NCBI RefSeq assembly: GCF_963666525.1
Contig: NZ_OY762905.1
Coordinates: forward strand, 1,364,001-1,428,000
Length of the DNA stretch: 64,000 nt
Reading direction: 5' to 3'
DNA from: an uncultured Cohaesibacter sp.
GTDB taxonomy: Bacteria; Pseudomonadota; Alphaproteobacteria; Rhizobiales; Cohaesibacteraceae
The notes beneath the pieces are model-generated. The model ran no database searches, had not been told where the DNA came from, and was given only the letters and a program-made list of their open reading frames with translations. The translations under genes and the position numbers were made by a program. Below, piece by piece: positions 54,942-64,000 of this stretch; within the stretch, counting starts at the first letter, position 1; each line of letters opens with the position of its first letter.

Positions 54942-55259
54942 TCAGAGGAAGTCGTCACGGCGAGGCGTGAAACAGTCGATCAGCATTCCGGGTTCAAGAC
55001 AGACACACCCGTGAATGGCATTGGAAGGGATGACGAAACTATCGCCGGGACCAACCTCGAAGCTGTCTTCCCCGATCGTGAAGCGGAAGCGACCTTCCTT
55101 GACAAACGTGGACTGGACATGAGGGTGATTGTGGAGGGCGCCTTCGGCCCCCTCCTCCTTGAACGTGAAAGCCACCACCATCAGCTCGGGACTGTCCGCA
55201 AGAACCTGTCTTGGGGTAGCCGTATCTTCACCAACAATGGGAAATGACTTTACATGCAT
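54942..55259 (-). CDS. kdgF: KdgF-type cupin (unsaturated uronate linearisation)
   Basis: Small cupin (105 residues) of the pectin-degradation protein family, which linearises 4,5-unsaturated galacturonate. Metal ligands are in ALHNHPHVQSTFVKEG, and SFVIPSNAIHGCVCLEPG is the second cupin motif. GGAG is before the ATG. It lies 9 bases after the TRAP permease and 122 bases before kduI. Confidence 0.9.
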   Translation of the reverse strand: MHVKSFPIVGEDTATPRQVLADSPELMVVAFTFKEEGAEGALHNHPHVQSTFVKEGRFRFTIGEDSFEVGPGDSFVIPSNAIHGCVCLEPGMLIDCFTPRRDDFL

Positions 55260-55268
55260 TGAACTCTC

Positions 55269-56549
55269 CTAGTGGAACAGGCTTGGCAGCCAGAGAGAAA
55301 GAAATGGAACATAGGTCACCAGCATCAGCACTGCGAAAGCGGCGCCATAGAATGGCCAGATGGTCCGGATGACGTCCCACACGGGGATCTTGCCCACTGC
55401 ACAGCCAACGAACAGAACCGTACCCACTGGCGGCGTGCAAAGGCCGATACCCAGGTTGAGGATCAGGATCACGCCGAAGTGGATCGGATCGACACCGAAG
55501 GCCGTCGCAACCGGCAGGAAGATCGGCGTGGTGATGACGATCAGCGGTGACATGTCCATGAACGTACCGAGCATCAGCAGCAACAGGTTGATCAGCAACA
55601 GGATGACCAACGGATTATCCGAGATATTCTTGAGCATCTCGACCAGTTGGGTTGGAATGCGCAGATACGCCAGAAGCCAGCCGAACGCTGCGGCACAGCC
55701 GATCACGAGCAGAACCATGGCTGTCGTGCGAACGGCCGATTTGCAGGTTTCGACGAATTCCTTGAAATTCATCGTCCGATAGGCAAACACGGTGACCAGA
55801 ACGGCATAGACTGCGGCGATGCAGGAGCTCTCCGAAGCAGTGAAGATACCGGACCGGACGCCGCCAAAGATGATGCCGATCAGCAGGATGCCCGGGAAGG
55901 CATTGATGAACATGCGACCAAGAGCACGCCAGCCAGCGAATGGCTCGGTCGGGTAGCCCTTTTTCTTGGCAACGAAATAGGCCGTGATCATCAGCCCAAG
56001 TGCCAGCAGCAGCCCCGGCAGGATGCCCGCAGTGAAAAGGTCGGCGATGGACAGCTTGCCGCCCGCCGAGATCGAATAGATGATCAGGTTGTGGGACGGG
56101 GGAAGCATCAGGGCGATCAAAGCCGCAAGAACAGTCACGTTCACGCCGTAGGAAACGTCGTAACCGCGCTTTTTCATCTGCGGCACCATGATACCGCCGA
56201 TTGCCGTGGCGTCTGCCGCAGCCGAACCGGAAATGCCGCCGAACATCACCGACGCCAGAATGTTGACCTGTCCCAGGCCACCCCGTATGTGACCAACCAT
56301 ACCGCCAGCCAGATCCACCAGCCTTCGCGCGATATCGCCGCGCACCATGATTTCACCGGCAAAGATGAAGAAGGGAATTGCCATCAGCGCCAGCACGGAG
56401 ACACCGGCTGTCAGACGCTGGAAAACCACGACCGGGGGAATGCCGAGGTACAGAATGGTCGCAAAGGACGCGACGCCGAGACAGAATGCTACCGGTGTGC
56501 CGATGAGCAGCAGCACCGTGAAAGAACCAAACAGGATCCAGGTTTCCAT
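55269..56549 (-). CDS. dctM: TRAP transporter large permease (DctM)
   Basis: Large TRAP membrane subunit (426 residues), with LLLIGTPVAFCLGVASF, IPFFIFAGEIMVRGDIARRL (20 residues), GGISGSAAADATAIGGIMVP and LGIGLCTPPVGTVLFVGCAV. The ATG at 56549 lies 4 bases after the small-permease stop. With DctP and DctQ it likely imports hexuronates or unsaturated uronate oligomers, judged from context. Confidence 0.94.
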   Translation of the reverse strand: METWILFGSFTVLLLIGTPVAFCLGVASFATILYLGIPPVVVFQRLTAGVSVLALMAIPFFIFAGEIMVRGDIARRLVDLAGGMVGHIRGGLGQVNILASVMFGGISGSAAADATAIGGIMVPQMKKRGYDVSYGVNVTVLAALIALMLPPSHNLIIYSISAGGKLSIADLFTAGILPGLLLALGLMITAYFVAKKKGYPTEPFAGWRALGRMFINAFPGILLIGIIFGGVRSGIFTASESSCIAAVYAVLVTVFAYRTMNFKEFVETCKSAVRTTAMVLLVIGCAAAFGWLLAYLRIPTQLVEMLKNISDNPLVILLLINLLLLMLGTFMDMSPLIVITTPIFLPVATAFGVDPIHFGVILILNLGIGLCTPPVGTVLFVGCAVGKIPVWDVIRTIWPFYGAAFAVLMLVTYVPFLSLWLPSLFH

Positions 56550-56553
56550 CCAA

Positions 56554-57075
56554 CTACTCCTCAATCGTTGTTTCGCCGAAGCGAGCAGTCGGAAGACCTG
56601 CAGCACGGCGCGCAAGGCGCTCAAGCGAAAAGAGAATGACCAGAACACCGCCCATGACAAGCGGCATGTAATCGATCGCACGGGGGAGGCCCAGCGTCGG
56701 GATCTTGATGTGCCAGCCGGAGTTCATCAACTCGCCACCATACCAGACCATGCCGAAGCCGAATGCGATCACGACGAGGTCGGATAGCGTGTAACAGATG
56801 GTTTTTACCGTTTCGGGAACAAAGATCAGCAACACATCGAAGCTGAGATGATTGCCTTCCCGGATACCCACGGCCGCGCCAAGAAAAATGAACCATGCCA
56901 TCAGCACGATGGACACAGGTTCACTCCAGACGATGGAGCTATTCATAACGTAGCGCACGAACACCTGTGCGGCAGTGAAGGCAGTCATCATGACCAGTCC
57001 CAAACTCGCCAACCAGAGTGCCAGATTGCACAAGACGCCCATAACGCCAGCTACAGATTTTAGATGGTTTTGCAC
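56554..57075 (-). CDS. dctQ: TRAP transporter small permease (DctQ)
   Basis: Small TRAP subunit (173 residues, GTG start with GGAG upstream). Four hydrophobic segments with the family region VFVRYVMNSSIVWSEPVSIV. It lies between dctP and dctM. Confidence 0.92.
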   Translation of the reverse strand: MQNHLKSVAGVMGVLCNLALWLASLGLVMMTAFTAAQVFVRYVMNSSIVWSEPVSIVLMAWFIFLGAAVGIREGNHLSFDVLLIFVPETVKTICYTLSDLVVIAFGFGMVWYGGELMNSGWHIKIPTLGLPRAIDYMPLVMGGVLVILFSLERLARRAAGLPTARFGETTIEE

Positions 57076-57131
57076 GTTATTCTCCGCATGAACAGCTCAT
57101 GGCGCAGCGCGCCATGAGCCGCTAACAAGAA

Positions 57132-58106
57132 TTAGTCGGTAGCGCGAATGCGTTTTACGAGGTCTTTGAGCTTGTCAGAGGTGACATGCTTTTCGTAAAC
57201 GGCATCCATGGCAGCCATGAAGGGAGCCTTGTCGATGTCGGTGATAACGTTCACACCGGCTGCACGGACTTTTTCTTCGGAGACTTTTTCGCGGGCGGCC
57301 CAGAGCTCACGCATTTTCGGCGTGGAGTCTTTGGCAGCCTGTTTGACCAGGGCCTGATCTTCCGGGCTCAGCTTGTCCCAGGAAACCTTGGACATCACCA
57401 GAACTTCCGGCACGATCAGATGCTGATCGAGAGTGTAGTTGCCAGCAACTTCATAATGGCCAGACGATTCAAAGGACGGCCAGTTGTTTTCCGCACCGTC
57501 GATCACGCCGGTCTGGATGGAAGAGTAGACTTCGCCATAAGGCAGCGGCGTTGCGTTTGCGCCAAGAGCGGTCATCATGTCGACAAAGATGTCGGACTGC
57601 ATGACGCGGATCTTCATGCCCTTCAGGTCATCCATGCTCTTGATCGGTTTGACCTTGTTGTAGAAGCTGCGAGCGCCACCATCATAATAGGTCAGGCCGA
57701 TGAAGCCTTCCGGCTCGAAGCCCTTCAGGATATCGTCACCGATCGGGCCATCAACGACGCGATGCATGTGATCAACGCTCTTGAAGATGTAAGGCAGGGA
57801 AACCACTTTGGTTTCTTCAACGATGTTGTTGAACGGACCGGTGGAAACGCGGTTCAGGTCAATCACACCGAATTTGGTCTGCTCAATCGTGTCTTTTTCC
57901 TCCCCCAGCTGAGCAGAATGGAAAACTTCAACGCAGATGCGGCCATCAGTACGCTCTTTCAGCAGATCGCCCATGTATTTGACAGCCTCGACAGTCGGAT
58001 ATCCATCAGGATGGGTATCGGAAGACTTGAGGGTGATCTCGCAAGCCGAAGCCGTTGCGATCATTGCGACACTGGCAACCAAAGCAGTGGTCAAAGTCTT
58101 AAGCAT
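57132..58106 (-). CDS. dctP: TRAP transporter substrate-binding protein (DctP)
   Basis: Periplasmic binding protein (324 residues) with a Sec signal peptide of about 21 residues ([20 protein letters not shown], cut before CEITLK). The DctP features are [39 protein letters not shown] (20) and the carboxylate-binding arginine in [13 protein letters not shown] precedes the ATG. The uronate genes on both sides suggest galacturonate or glucuronate as ligand. Confidence 0.94.
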   Translation of the reverse strand: MLKTLTTALVASVAMIATASACEITLKSSDTHPDGYPTVEAVKYMGDLLKERTDGRICVEVFHSAQLGEEKDTIEQTKFGVIDLNRVSTGPFNNIVEETKVVSLPYIFKSVDHMHRVVDGPIGDDILKGFEPEGFIGLTYYDGGARSFYNKVKPIKSMDDLKGMKIRVMQSDIFVDMMTALGANATPLPYGEVYSSIQTGVIDGAENNWPSFESSGHYEVAGNYTLDQHLIVPEVLVMSKVSWDKLSPEDQALVKQAAKDSTPKMRELWAAREKVSEEKVRAAGVNVITDIDKAPFMAAMDAVYEKHVTSDKLKDLVKRIRATD

Positions 58107-58135
58107 TAGTTTGTTCCTCCATGAAGTAGCTCTTC

Positions 58136-59536
58136 TCAGAGCTGATAGGCCTGCTTCACAAGCCGATAGGTGAGGTCAGCAGCGACCTCAGTAGCCTCGT
58201 CCTCACCGAGCCGCCCAGTTGCAACCAGTGTGGCGAGGAATGCACAGTCCACCCGACGCGCCACATCGTGTCGTGCCGGAATTGAACAGAATGCTCTTGT
58301 GTCGTCATTGAAACCGACCGTGTTGTAGAAGCCGGCGGTTTCTGTCGTCATCTCCCTGAACCGGCGCATCCCTTCGGGGCTGTCATGGAACCACCATGCC
58401 GGCCCGAGACGAAGTGCCGGGTAGACGCCAGCCAACGGCGCCAATTCGCGTGCGTAGCTTGTCTCATCCAGCGTGAAGAGGATGATCTTGAGATCCCTCT
58501 CCATGCCAACCGCATCCAGCAGCGGCTTGAGGGCATGCACATAGTCGGTCCGGGTCGGGATATCGAAGCCCTTGTCCAGCCCGAATTTCTCGAAGACAGG
58601 ATTGGAATGGTTGCGGTTACTGCCTGGGTGTATCTGCAACACCAAACCATCTTCCAGGCTCATGCGAGCCATTTCGGTCAGCATCTGACCACGGAAAGCA
58701 TCAGCTTCTTCGGCCGAACACTCTCCCTTCAAAGCTTTCTGGAAAAGCGCTGCCGCATCCTCCTGCGACATGTTTTCCGTACGCGCGGTCAAATGACCAT
58801 GATCCGAAGACGTTGCTCCGAATTCCTTGAAGTATGCACGACGAATGCGGTGGGCTTCAAGATACCCCTGCCATGTCGTCGCATCCACTCCGGCGATTTC
58901 GCCGAATTTCTCTATATTGTCCAGGAAACCCTTGTAGTGCGGGTCAACCACAGGATCGGGGCGATAGGCGGTGACAACGCGCCCTTTCCAGCCGCTTTCC
59001 TTGATCGCGCGATGCCATTTGAGGTCATCAAGCGGCGATTCCGTCGTGGCCAGCACTTCGATATTGAAGCGCTCATAAAGGGCGCGCGGCAGGAACTCCG
59101 GCTTTTCCAGACATTCAGCGATGTGATCGTAGGCCCGATCGGCATTGTCCTCATTCAGCCATTCGGTCCAGCCGAACACATCCTCGAATGCATGGCCAAG
59201 CCACATGCGCGATGGCGTCGCCCGCAGCAGATGGGTGTTCTTGGCGAGCGTGCGCCAGATCTTGCGCCCGTCAGTCTCGGTCCAGCCACCATCAATGCGC
59301 GGCACGCCAACGTCTTCCAGACGAACCCCCTGAGAGCACAGCATGCGGAAAACATAATGATCCGGCGTGATGAACAACTGGGCCGGATTGGGGAACCGCT
59401 CATTCTTGGCGAACCAGCTCGGATCCGTGTGACCGTGCGGGCTGACGATCGGCATGGACCTCACACCCTCATAGAGAGAGCGGGCAATCGCACGAGTTTT
59501 GTCTTCAATGGGAAAAAGTCTGTCTGGATCCAACAT
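58136..59536 (-). CDS. uxaC: glucuronate isomerase (uronate isomerase)
   Basis: Amidohydrolase-fold isomerase (466 residues) converting glucuronate to fructuronate and galacturonate to tagaturonate. The metal site HGHTDPSWF is near residue 34; [33 protein letters not shown] (20 residues) and [17 protein letters not shown] match UxaC. GAGGAGG precedes the start. It is the first gene of the long minus-strand uronate locus and is divergent from the GntR regulator. Confidence 0.95.
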   Translation of the reverse strand: MLDPDRLFPIEDKTRAIARSLYEGVRSMPIVSPHGHTDPSWFAKNERFPNPAQLFITPDHYVFRMLCSQGVRLEDVGVPRIDGGWTETDGRKIWRTLAKNTHLLRATPSRMWLGHAFEDVFGWTEWLNEDNADRAYDHIAECLEKPEFLPRALYERFNIEVLATTESPLDDLKWHRAIKESGWKGRVVTAYRPDPVVDPHYKGFLDNIEKFGEIAGVDATTWQGYLEAHRIRRAYFKEFGATSSDHGHLTARTENMSQEDAAALFQKALKGECSAEEADAFRGQMLTEMARMSLEDGLVLQIHPGSNRNHSNPVFEKFGLDKGFDIPTRTDYVHALKPLLDAVGMERDLKIILFTLDETSYARELAPLAGVYPALRLGPAWWFHDSPEGMRRFREMTTETAGFYNTVGFNDDTRAFCSIPARHDVARRVDCAFLATLVATGRLGEDEATEVAADLTYRLVKQAYQL

Positions 59537-59578
59537 GATGTGCCTCCTCAGTGTTTCCTTCAGGGGAAATCTCTGTTC

Positions 59579-59600
59579 ACTGGTAAACTAATATACCAGT
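59579..59600. promoter_or_regulatory. candidate GntR operator 1 at the uxaC-regulator divergence
   Basis: An ACTGGT / ACCAGT inverted repeat (6-base arms, 10-base spacer). Its inner part GTAAACTAATATACCAGT is repeated 29 bases further on. The ends resemble the TGGTATACCA half-sites of hexuronate regulators. Confidence 0.55.
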
Positions 59601-59611
59601 TTTCCTTGCTT

Positions 59612-59629
59612 GTAAACTGATATGCCAGT
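59612..59629. promoter_or_regulatory. candidate GntR operator 2 at the uxaC-regulator divergence
   Basis: GTAAACTGATATGCCAGT differs from the first copy at two of 18 positions. ACTGATATGCCAGT is itself nearly palindromic. It lies 25 bases before the regulator start. Confidence 0.55.
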
Positions 59630-59653
59630 AATATCCGGTGCACGGAGCGAAAT

Positions 59654-60355
59654 ATGCCTAGAACAACAATCGATACAGTCCTGTCCCCACTCAACCGTCT
59701 GTCGGTCGCAGACTCGGTGTTCAACGAACTGCACAGACAGATCCTGACACTCGAGCTCGAACCAGGGGCCAAGATTTCAGAAGCAGACGTAGCCAAGGCC
59801 CTCGGCGTCTCACGACAGCCGGTGAGGGACGCTTTCTATCGTCTATCCAAGCTGGGTTTTCTGTCGATGCGCCCTCAGGTCGCCACGACGGTCTCGCTCA
59901 TCTCGAAGAAATCCGTCGAACAGGCGCGCTTCATACGCTGCGCTCTGGAGACCAAGACGGTGGTCACTGCCTGCGAAAAACTGCAGAGTGAAGATCTTGA
60001 AGCCTTACGCGATCTTATTGAACAACAAAGGAAAACGGTCGTCGCACGGGATGCGGAACTGTTCCATGCGCTTGACGACCAGTTTCACAAGGAGATCTGC
60101 GATCGCTGCGGTGTCGACTTCGCCTGGCAGTTGATCAAGGACAACAAGGCCCACATGGACCGGGTGCGGTTCCTGTCCCTGACCTTTGCAATCGATACGG
60201 CCTTTGCCGCTCACAAGCGTATTCTGACCGCGATTGAATCCAAAAATGCCGCGCAGGCATCCGCCGAGATCAACAAGCATCTGGGCGAGATCCTGCTCAT
60301 CATCCCGCGCATCCGCGAGGAGCATCCGGACTATTTCGCCACAGATGAGCGATAG
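59654..60355 (+). CDS. GntR family regulator (FCD/FadR subgroup) of uronate genes
   Basis: This 233-residue regulator has an N-terminal winged helix (about 15-75; SEADVAKALGVSRQPVRDAF, 20 residues) and a helical FCD ligand domain (about 90-225, with FHALDDQFHKEIC and a late AHKRILTAIES). FCD proteins commonly bind a metal-coordinated sugar acid. Divergent from uxaC, with paired sites between them, so it probably represses the uronate locus and itself. Confidence 0.91.
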   Translation: MPRTTIDTVLSPLNRLSVADSVFNELHRQILTLELEPGAKISEADVAKALGVSRQPVRDAFYRLSKLGFLSMRPQVATTVSLISKKSVEQARFIRCALETKTVVTACEKLQSEDLEALRDLIEQQRKTVVARDAELFHALDDQFHKEICDRCGVDFAWQLIKDNKAHMDRVRFLSLTFAIDTAFAAHKRILTAIESKNAAQASAEINKHLGEILLIIPRIREEHPDYFATDER

Positions 60356-60457
60356 GCACGATCCGCCCACCAGCAGCATTGACTGGGATAACAGGCGGAT
60401 CGTCCATTTTATTCCAGCACTGGCATATCAGTTGCCGTGCCAAAGAGTCGCAGAAAT

Positions 60458-60486
60458 GGGGGGCAAGTCCGGTGACTTGCCCCCCC
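60458..60486. terminator. bidirectional hairpin between the GntR gene and pxpC
   Basis: A 12-base-pair perfect G/C-rich stem (GGGGGGCAAGTC) with a CGGT loop between convergent genes. The T run is poor on both sides, so termination is likely but not of textbook form. Confidence 0.6.
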
Positions 60487-60509
60487 CTACCTGTGACAAT
60501 CAGTCGTCC

Positions 60510-61538
60510 TTAATCAACAATCGGTCCACTGATCAGCGACTTGTTCATCATCAAATAGTCTAGCAACCCCTGCTCGTCAGACGGCATGACCAGCGTCTCG
60601 ATCAGCGACCTCAGGTGAGTCTCCAGCGCAATCGCAGCGGTTTCCGCCTCTTCCACCGACACCATGCGGAACTGCAGGGTGTCTCCGGGCACCATGCGGC
60701 CAAGCCGCGCAAGGTCGGCGCTGGCAACTGTTGCAATCTTCGGATAGCCACCCGTTGTCTGATGATCAGCCAAAAGGATGATCGGCAAGCCGCTGCCAGG
60801 CACCTGAATGGATCCTGTCACAATGCCGTCGGAGTTGATGTCCGCGCCCTTCGCATGAGCTATCGGCTCCCCGAGCAGACGCACCCCCATGCGGTTGGAT
60901 TCGGCAGAGATGTGATAGACCTGCGACTGGAAAGCCTCCTGCGCCGTCTCGTCAAAATAGTCATCCTGCGGCCCCGGCACGACCCGGATCGGACCGGATT
61001 GCCGATAGAGAAGCGGCTCGGAGCAGAGCGCAACCGGCTTGTCACTTGCCTCCCCCAGACACAGCGGAAGAAGATCCCCACGTTGCAGGGTGCGGCCCTC
61101 GAAGCCACCAAAGCGCCCAGACACATAGGTCGACTGGCTGCCGTAGATCATCGGCAGATCGAAGCCACCTTCGACCGCCAGATAGCAGACTGCACTATCG
61201 GACATGCGACCAATACGAAAGCTCTGCCCAGCCGTGAGCACCACCGACTGATAAGCCGGTACGAAGGAAACCGGGCCGCCGGAAATCTCGATCCCACCCT
61301 CTGTCCCCGTCAGGGCGATGCGCACCGTTCCAGCCGTCACCTTGAAGGTTGGCCCGAGGATGCGCATCTCAATCGCCCCAAGCCCTTCGGCATTATGCAC
61401 GAGCGCATTGGCAAGACGCAGGTTGCCCGCATCAAGCGCCCCTGAGGATGGCACGCCCTGAGCCTGATGCCCAAAGCGTCCAAGGTCCTGAATGGTCGTC
61501 ATCAGGCCCGGTTCAATCACTTCCAATGCTGGCATCAT
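60510..61538 (-). CDS. pxpC: 5-oxoprolinase subunit C (biotin-dependent carboxyltransferase-like family)
   Basis: KipA/PxpC-type subunit (342 residues). Conserved segments are TTIQDLGRFGHQAQGVPSSG (20), GTEGGIEISGG, YLAVEGGFDLP and LLADHQTTGGYPKIATVA. With PxpB and PxpA it forms the ATP-dependent enzyme that opens 5-oxoproline to glutamate. The start overlaps the PxpB stop. Confidence 0.92.
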   Translation of the reverse strand: MMPALEVIEPGLMTTIQDLGRFGHQAQGVPSSGALDAGNLRLANALVHNAEGLGAIEMRILGPTFKVTAGTVRIALTGTEGGIEISGGPVSFVPAYQSVVLTAGQSFRIGRMSDSAVCYLAVEGGFDLPMIYGSQSTYVSGRFGGFEGRTLQRGDLLPLCLGEASDKPVALCSEPLLYRQSGPIRVVPGPQDDYFDETAQEAFQSQVYHISAESNRMGVRLLGEPIAHAKGADINSDGIVTGSIQVPGSGLPIILLADHQTTGGYPKIATVASADLARLGRMVPGDTLQFRMVSVEEAETAAIALETHLRSLIETLVMPSDEQGLLDYLMMNKSLISGPIVD

Positions 61539-62257
61539 CAGACCGGCTCCCCTTCCACAACAGGCTCACCCTGCTCGACCCGCGCGGCAATCGCCTCATA
61601 ATCCGCCAGAGTGACTTCCCGGAAACAAACCCGATCTCCCGGCGACAGCAGCACCGGATCAGCCTTGCCAAGATCGAACAGCGGCACCGGGCAACGACCG
61701 ACAACATGCCAGCCGGATGGGTTGACCGCCGGATAGATGACGGTGAGGCCAGTGGCCACAAGCACGGATCCTTTCGGGATCCCCTGCACCGGAGAGCTGC
61801 GTCGCGGAATATTGAGCGCGGCGGGCAGATCGCCCATGTAGGGCATGCCGGGCGCAAAACCGAGCATATAGATGAAATGCTCCGTCCCCGTCATCACGGC
61901 CTTGACCTCGTCTCGCGACAGAGAGGCGAAATCGGCAACGAAGTCGAGATCCGGGGAACAGTCGCCCTCAAAACAGATCGGCAGATGCCACCGTGTTGCG
62001 TGCCCCTTGTCGTCCCCATCGAGATTGGCAAGCAGCGGCTTCAGCCGCTCGATGAGCGCCGCCTGACGGATCTCGATCGGGTCATAGTGGACCAGAAGCG
62101 ACCGGTAGGTCGGCACCGTCTCGATGACACCGGCAATCGCGGCATCATCCACAGCCGCTCGGAGTGCCATGATCTGGCGACTGAGACCACGGTCGATATC
62201 GAAACCGAACTGGATTGTCAGTCCCCTGTCGCCGCTCGGCAGAAACGTGACGGCCAT
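61538..62257 (-). CDS. pxpB: 5-oxoprolinase subunit B (KipI family)
   Basis: KipI/PxpB-type subunit (239 residues). MLGFAPGMPYMGDLPAALNI (20) and NPSGWHVVGRCPVPLF are typical. It overlaps pxpA (TAATG) and pxpC, so all three are coupled. Confidence 0.92.
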   Translation of the reverse strand: MAVTFLPSGDRGLTIQFGFDIDRGLSRQIMALRAAVDDAAIAGVIETVPTYRSLLVHYDPIEIRQAALIERLKPLLANLDGDDKGHATRWHLPICFEGDCSPDLDFVADFASLSRDEVKAVMTGTEHFIYMLGFAPGMPYMGDLPAALNIPRRSSPVQGIPKGSVLVATGLTVIYPAVNPSGWHVVGRCPVPLFDLGKADPVLLSPGDRVCFREVTLADYEAIAARVEQGEPVVEGEPV

Positions 62258-63036
62258 TATTTGGACCCCATGGTCTGCGCCATCGGCTTGATGGCCACAC
62301 CGGCCTCTTCAAGGGCCTTCTTCACCTTGCTCGCCGTGGAAACCGCCTTGGGGCTGTCGCCATGAACGCAGATGGTGTCGATGGCAACCGGGATCCGCTT
62401 ACCGTTGATGCTCTCGATTTCACCCGATGTGACAAAATCCACCATGCGGCGGGCAGCCTCATCGGCGTCCTCGATCATGGCGCCCGGCTTCTTGCGGGAG
62501 ACCAGCATGCCATCATCTTCATAGGCCCGGTCGGCAAAAATCTCACGGGCGACGCAAAGGCCGAGCTTCTCGGCGGCCTTTTCCATCTCGCTGCCCGGCA
62601 GAGCCACATAGATCATCTCGGGATCGACGGCCTTGACCGCCCGCACCGTGGCCATTGCCAGATCAAAGTCTACCGCAGCCATGTTGTTCAGCGCCCCGTG
62701 AGCCTTGAAATGACCAACGCGCATGCCAAGTGCGGTTGCCATGCCCTGGATCGCACCAATCTGATAGATCATCTGCTTTTCGATATCCGCCGGTCGGTCA
62801 CCAAGGATCGGACGACGCCCGAAGCCCCACAGATCATTGAAGCCAGGATGCGCGCCAATGCCAACACCATTTTCCTTGGCCAACCGCAGGGTCTCATGCA
62901 TCACCAGCGCGTCGCCGCCGTGGAAGCCGCAAGCCACATTGGCAGAACTGACGATGGAAAGCATCGACGCGTCATCGCCAATTTCATAAGCCCCAAAGCT
63001 CTCACCCATGTCGGAATTCAGATCGACTACAGCCAT
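62257..63036 (-). CDS. pxpA: 5-oxoprolinase subunit A (LamB/YcsF family)
   Basis: LamB/YcsF-type subunit (259 residues), beginning MAVVDLNSDMGESFGAYEIG (20). SANVACGFHGGD, IGAHPGFNDLWGFGRR and HFKAHGALNNMAA are conserved active-site segments. The ATG at 63036 gives the family length. First gene of pxpABC. Confidence 0.93.
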   Translation of the reverse strand: MAVVDLNSDMGESFGAYEIGDDASMLSIVSSANVACGFHGGDALVMHETLRLAKENGVGIGAHPGFNDLWGFGRRPILGDRPADIEKQMIYQIGAIQGMATALGMRVGHFKAHGALNNMAAVDFDLAMATVRAVKAVDPEMIYVALPGSEMEKAAEKLGLCVAREIFADRAYEDDGMLVSRKKPGAMIEDADEAARRMVDFVTSGEIESINGKRIPVAIDTICVHGDSPKAVSTASKVKKALEEAGVAIKPMAQTMGSK

Positions 63037-63681
63037 GCCGTAACACCTCGTGTTGATTGGTTTTCCATCTTTATAGACCAAAGTCGTCCGGGAGCCAGCA
63101 CCCCGCATCCGAATATGGCGCAAATTTGAGGGATATGCCCTGCATCAAGCATCCCATGTCCCATTGATCCACGGCTCGTTGCCCGGCCGCCCCGCCAATT
63201 TGCCCCATCAACAGGACGCCCACAGCAAGCACTGCGGCCTTTTGCCCACTCTGGGAGAGGAACGGCGACAGAGGCAACCCCAAAGGGACATCTCTGCACA
63301 ATCGGCTCAAAGAAGGTGAATTTGAAATGAATCAAATTACCCCATCGGGGTGCGGAAATTTTACTCATTCAAAACTGCAAATTCGGACAATTTTCGCAGC
63401 AAACCATCACAAGAAGAAATTTTCATCCAGAAGATCGGAGCGCGAAATTTTATTGGACTACCAAATACAAATCATCACAGAAATCACAAACACCACAGCA
63501 ACAACTTTAGTATAACAAATACTATTTCCCCACTCCGAAAACATCCTACGCCGAAAATATAGAATTAATCCAAAATTAGACATTGAATATTTAAACTGAA
63601 CACCAACCAAAAGGTGACCAGATCGCCAATACGCCAGAATGACAATGAACAACAAAGAAGACCAATCTGGAGACAAGCTGA
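63037..63681. other. intergenic region between pxpA and the chemotaxis gene
   Basis: About 640 bases; from 63320 on it is markedly A/T-rich compared with the rest of the window. No supported gene. It should hold divergent promoters. Confidence 0.5.
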
Positions 63682-64000
63682 ATGTTCAACCACCTGAAAT
63701 CCTTGAGTGCAAAAATTGTAGCGGCAGTTTTTGCGCTGGTTGCATTGGCTTTTGTCGCAGATACGATTCTGACCCAGTCGATCAGCAGTCGCGTGTATGA
63801 ACGGACGGAAACCCTGACCGATCAGATGCACGCAATCGTGGGCCAGAAAGACGCCCAGATCGAGCACCTTTTGAGCGGCCTGCTTGATTCCAAGGAGAAG
63901 TCTCAGGCCCTCGGCCACACGCTGGCCAAGAGCGAACTGGCAGCGGCAAGCCAGCAGAAGCAGGCCTATCTTGAAGGCACCCGTCAGGGCATTTCGCTTT
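63682..64000 (+). CDS. probable methyl-accepting chemotaxis protein, N-terminal part
   Basis: The reading frame from ATG at 63682 runs off the right edge (about 106 residues). It begins MFNHLKSLSAKIVAAVFALV with one membrane helix (about 11-28), then a periplasmic helical region (SSRVYERTETLTDQM, LLSGLLDSKEKSQALGHTLA) as in chemoreceptors. GGAG lies before the start. The signalling domain is beyond the window, so a histidine kinase or diguanylate cyclase with the same start is possible. Confidence 0.6.
   Translation, partial: MFNHLKSLSAKIVAAVFALVALAFVADTILTQSISSRVYERTETLTDQMHAIVGQKDAQIEHLLSGLLDSKEKSQALGHTLAKSELAAASQQKQAYLEGTRQGISL

Noticed and set aside
60458-60486. G/C-rich hairpin as a possible repeat or REP-like element
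   Set aside because: Only one copy was noticed in the window and it sits between convergent genes, so a terminator is the simpler reading.
1-64000. CRISPR arrays, tRNA, rRNA, insertion sequences, prophage or integrase genes
   Set aside because: None were seen; no regular repeat-spacer array, no transposase or integrase motifs in any frame.

Overview
The window reads as chromosomal DNA of a heterotrophic alphaproteobacterium, probably a Rhizobiales/Hyphomicrobiales-type and perhaps marine organism. The evidence is a ChvE-GguA-GguB sugar ABC system, TRAP transporters, a BKACE (DUF849) enzyme, an Agrobacterium-like uronate dehydrogenase, GC-rich codon use and dense gene packing. I saw no rRNA, tRNA, CRISPR array, insertion sequence or prophage gene. 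The species is not identifiable by eye.

Layout. (1) 1-1655: the membrane subunits of a TRAP transporter, running off the left edge. (2) 1777-9200: two tandem RpiR-type regulators, then a polyamine-type ABC transporter with a Tat-exported binding protein, then a dihydropyrimidinase/hydantoinase. (3) 9999-10931: a lone cyclase-family metal hydrolase. (4) 11266-14266 (minus): an Ldh-family dehydrogenase, a uronate-dehydrogenase-like SDR and a beta-propeller lactonase, which look like an oxidative uronate route. (5) 14783-16054: a HAD hydrolase with a large unassigned N-terminal domain. (6) 16302-26239: an IclR regulator, thiolase, BKACE enzyme, two tiny membrane proteins, an SSS symporter, a 3-hydroxyacyl-CoA-dehydrogenase-family enzyme, an SDR, a cupin and a two-subunit CoA-transferase. 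Together they suggest uptake of a beta-hydroxy acid, its oxidation and cleavage to acetoacetate, and conversion of that to acetyl-CoA. (7) 26694-29475: a translationally coupled CHAD-ParA-CYTH operon. (8) 29663-34123: galETK with a divergent LacI-type regulator. (9) 34232-36048: pyrE and pyrC. (10) 36206-45822: arabinose catabolism (araB, araC, araA, araD) with chvE-gguAB. (11) 46699-60355: a hexuronate/unsaturated-uronate locus (kdgA, kdgK, kduD, uxaB, uxaA, uxuA, kduI, kdgF, TRAP dctMQP, uxaC) with a divergent GntR regulator. (12) 60510-63036: 5-oxoprolinase pxpABC. (13) 63682-end: the start of a probable methyl-accepting chemotaxis protein.

The overall theme is sugar and sugar-acid catabolism, with local regulators next to their targets. 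Galacturonate and glucuronate would enter by the TRAP system, be isomerised by UxaC, reduced by UxaB, dehydrated by UxaA or UxuA to 2-keto-3-deoxygluconate (KDG), phosphorylated by KdgK and split by KdgA to pyruvate and glyceraldehyde-3-phosphate. KdgF, KduI and KduD bring in unsaturated uronates from pectin-like polymers. Arabinose goes through AraA/B/D and galactose through GalK/T/E.

The most interesting items are the CHAD-ParA-CYTH operon (a possible ParA-driven positioning system for polyphosphate), a shared promoter box that appears to define the IclR regulon of the BKACE cluster, and two previously uncalled 40- and 35-residue membrane proteins next to the symporter. I also found candidate operator pairs for the RpiR, AraC, LacI and GntR regulators by eye. 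All regulatory calls are inferences from sequence pattern only.
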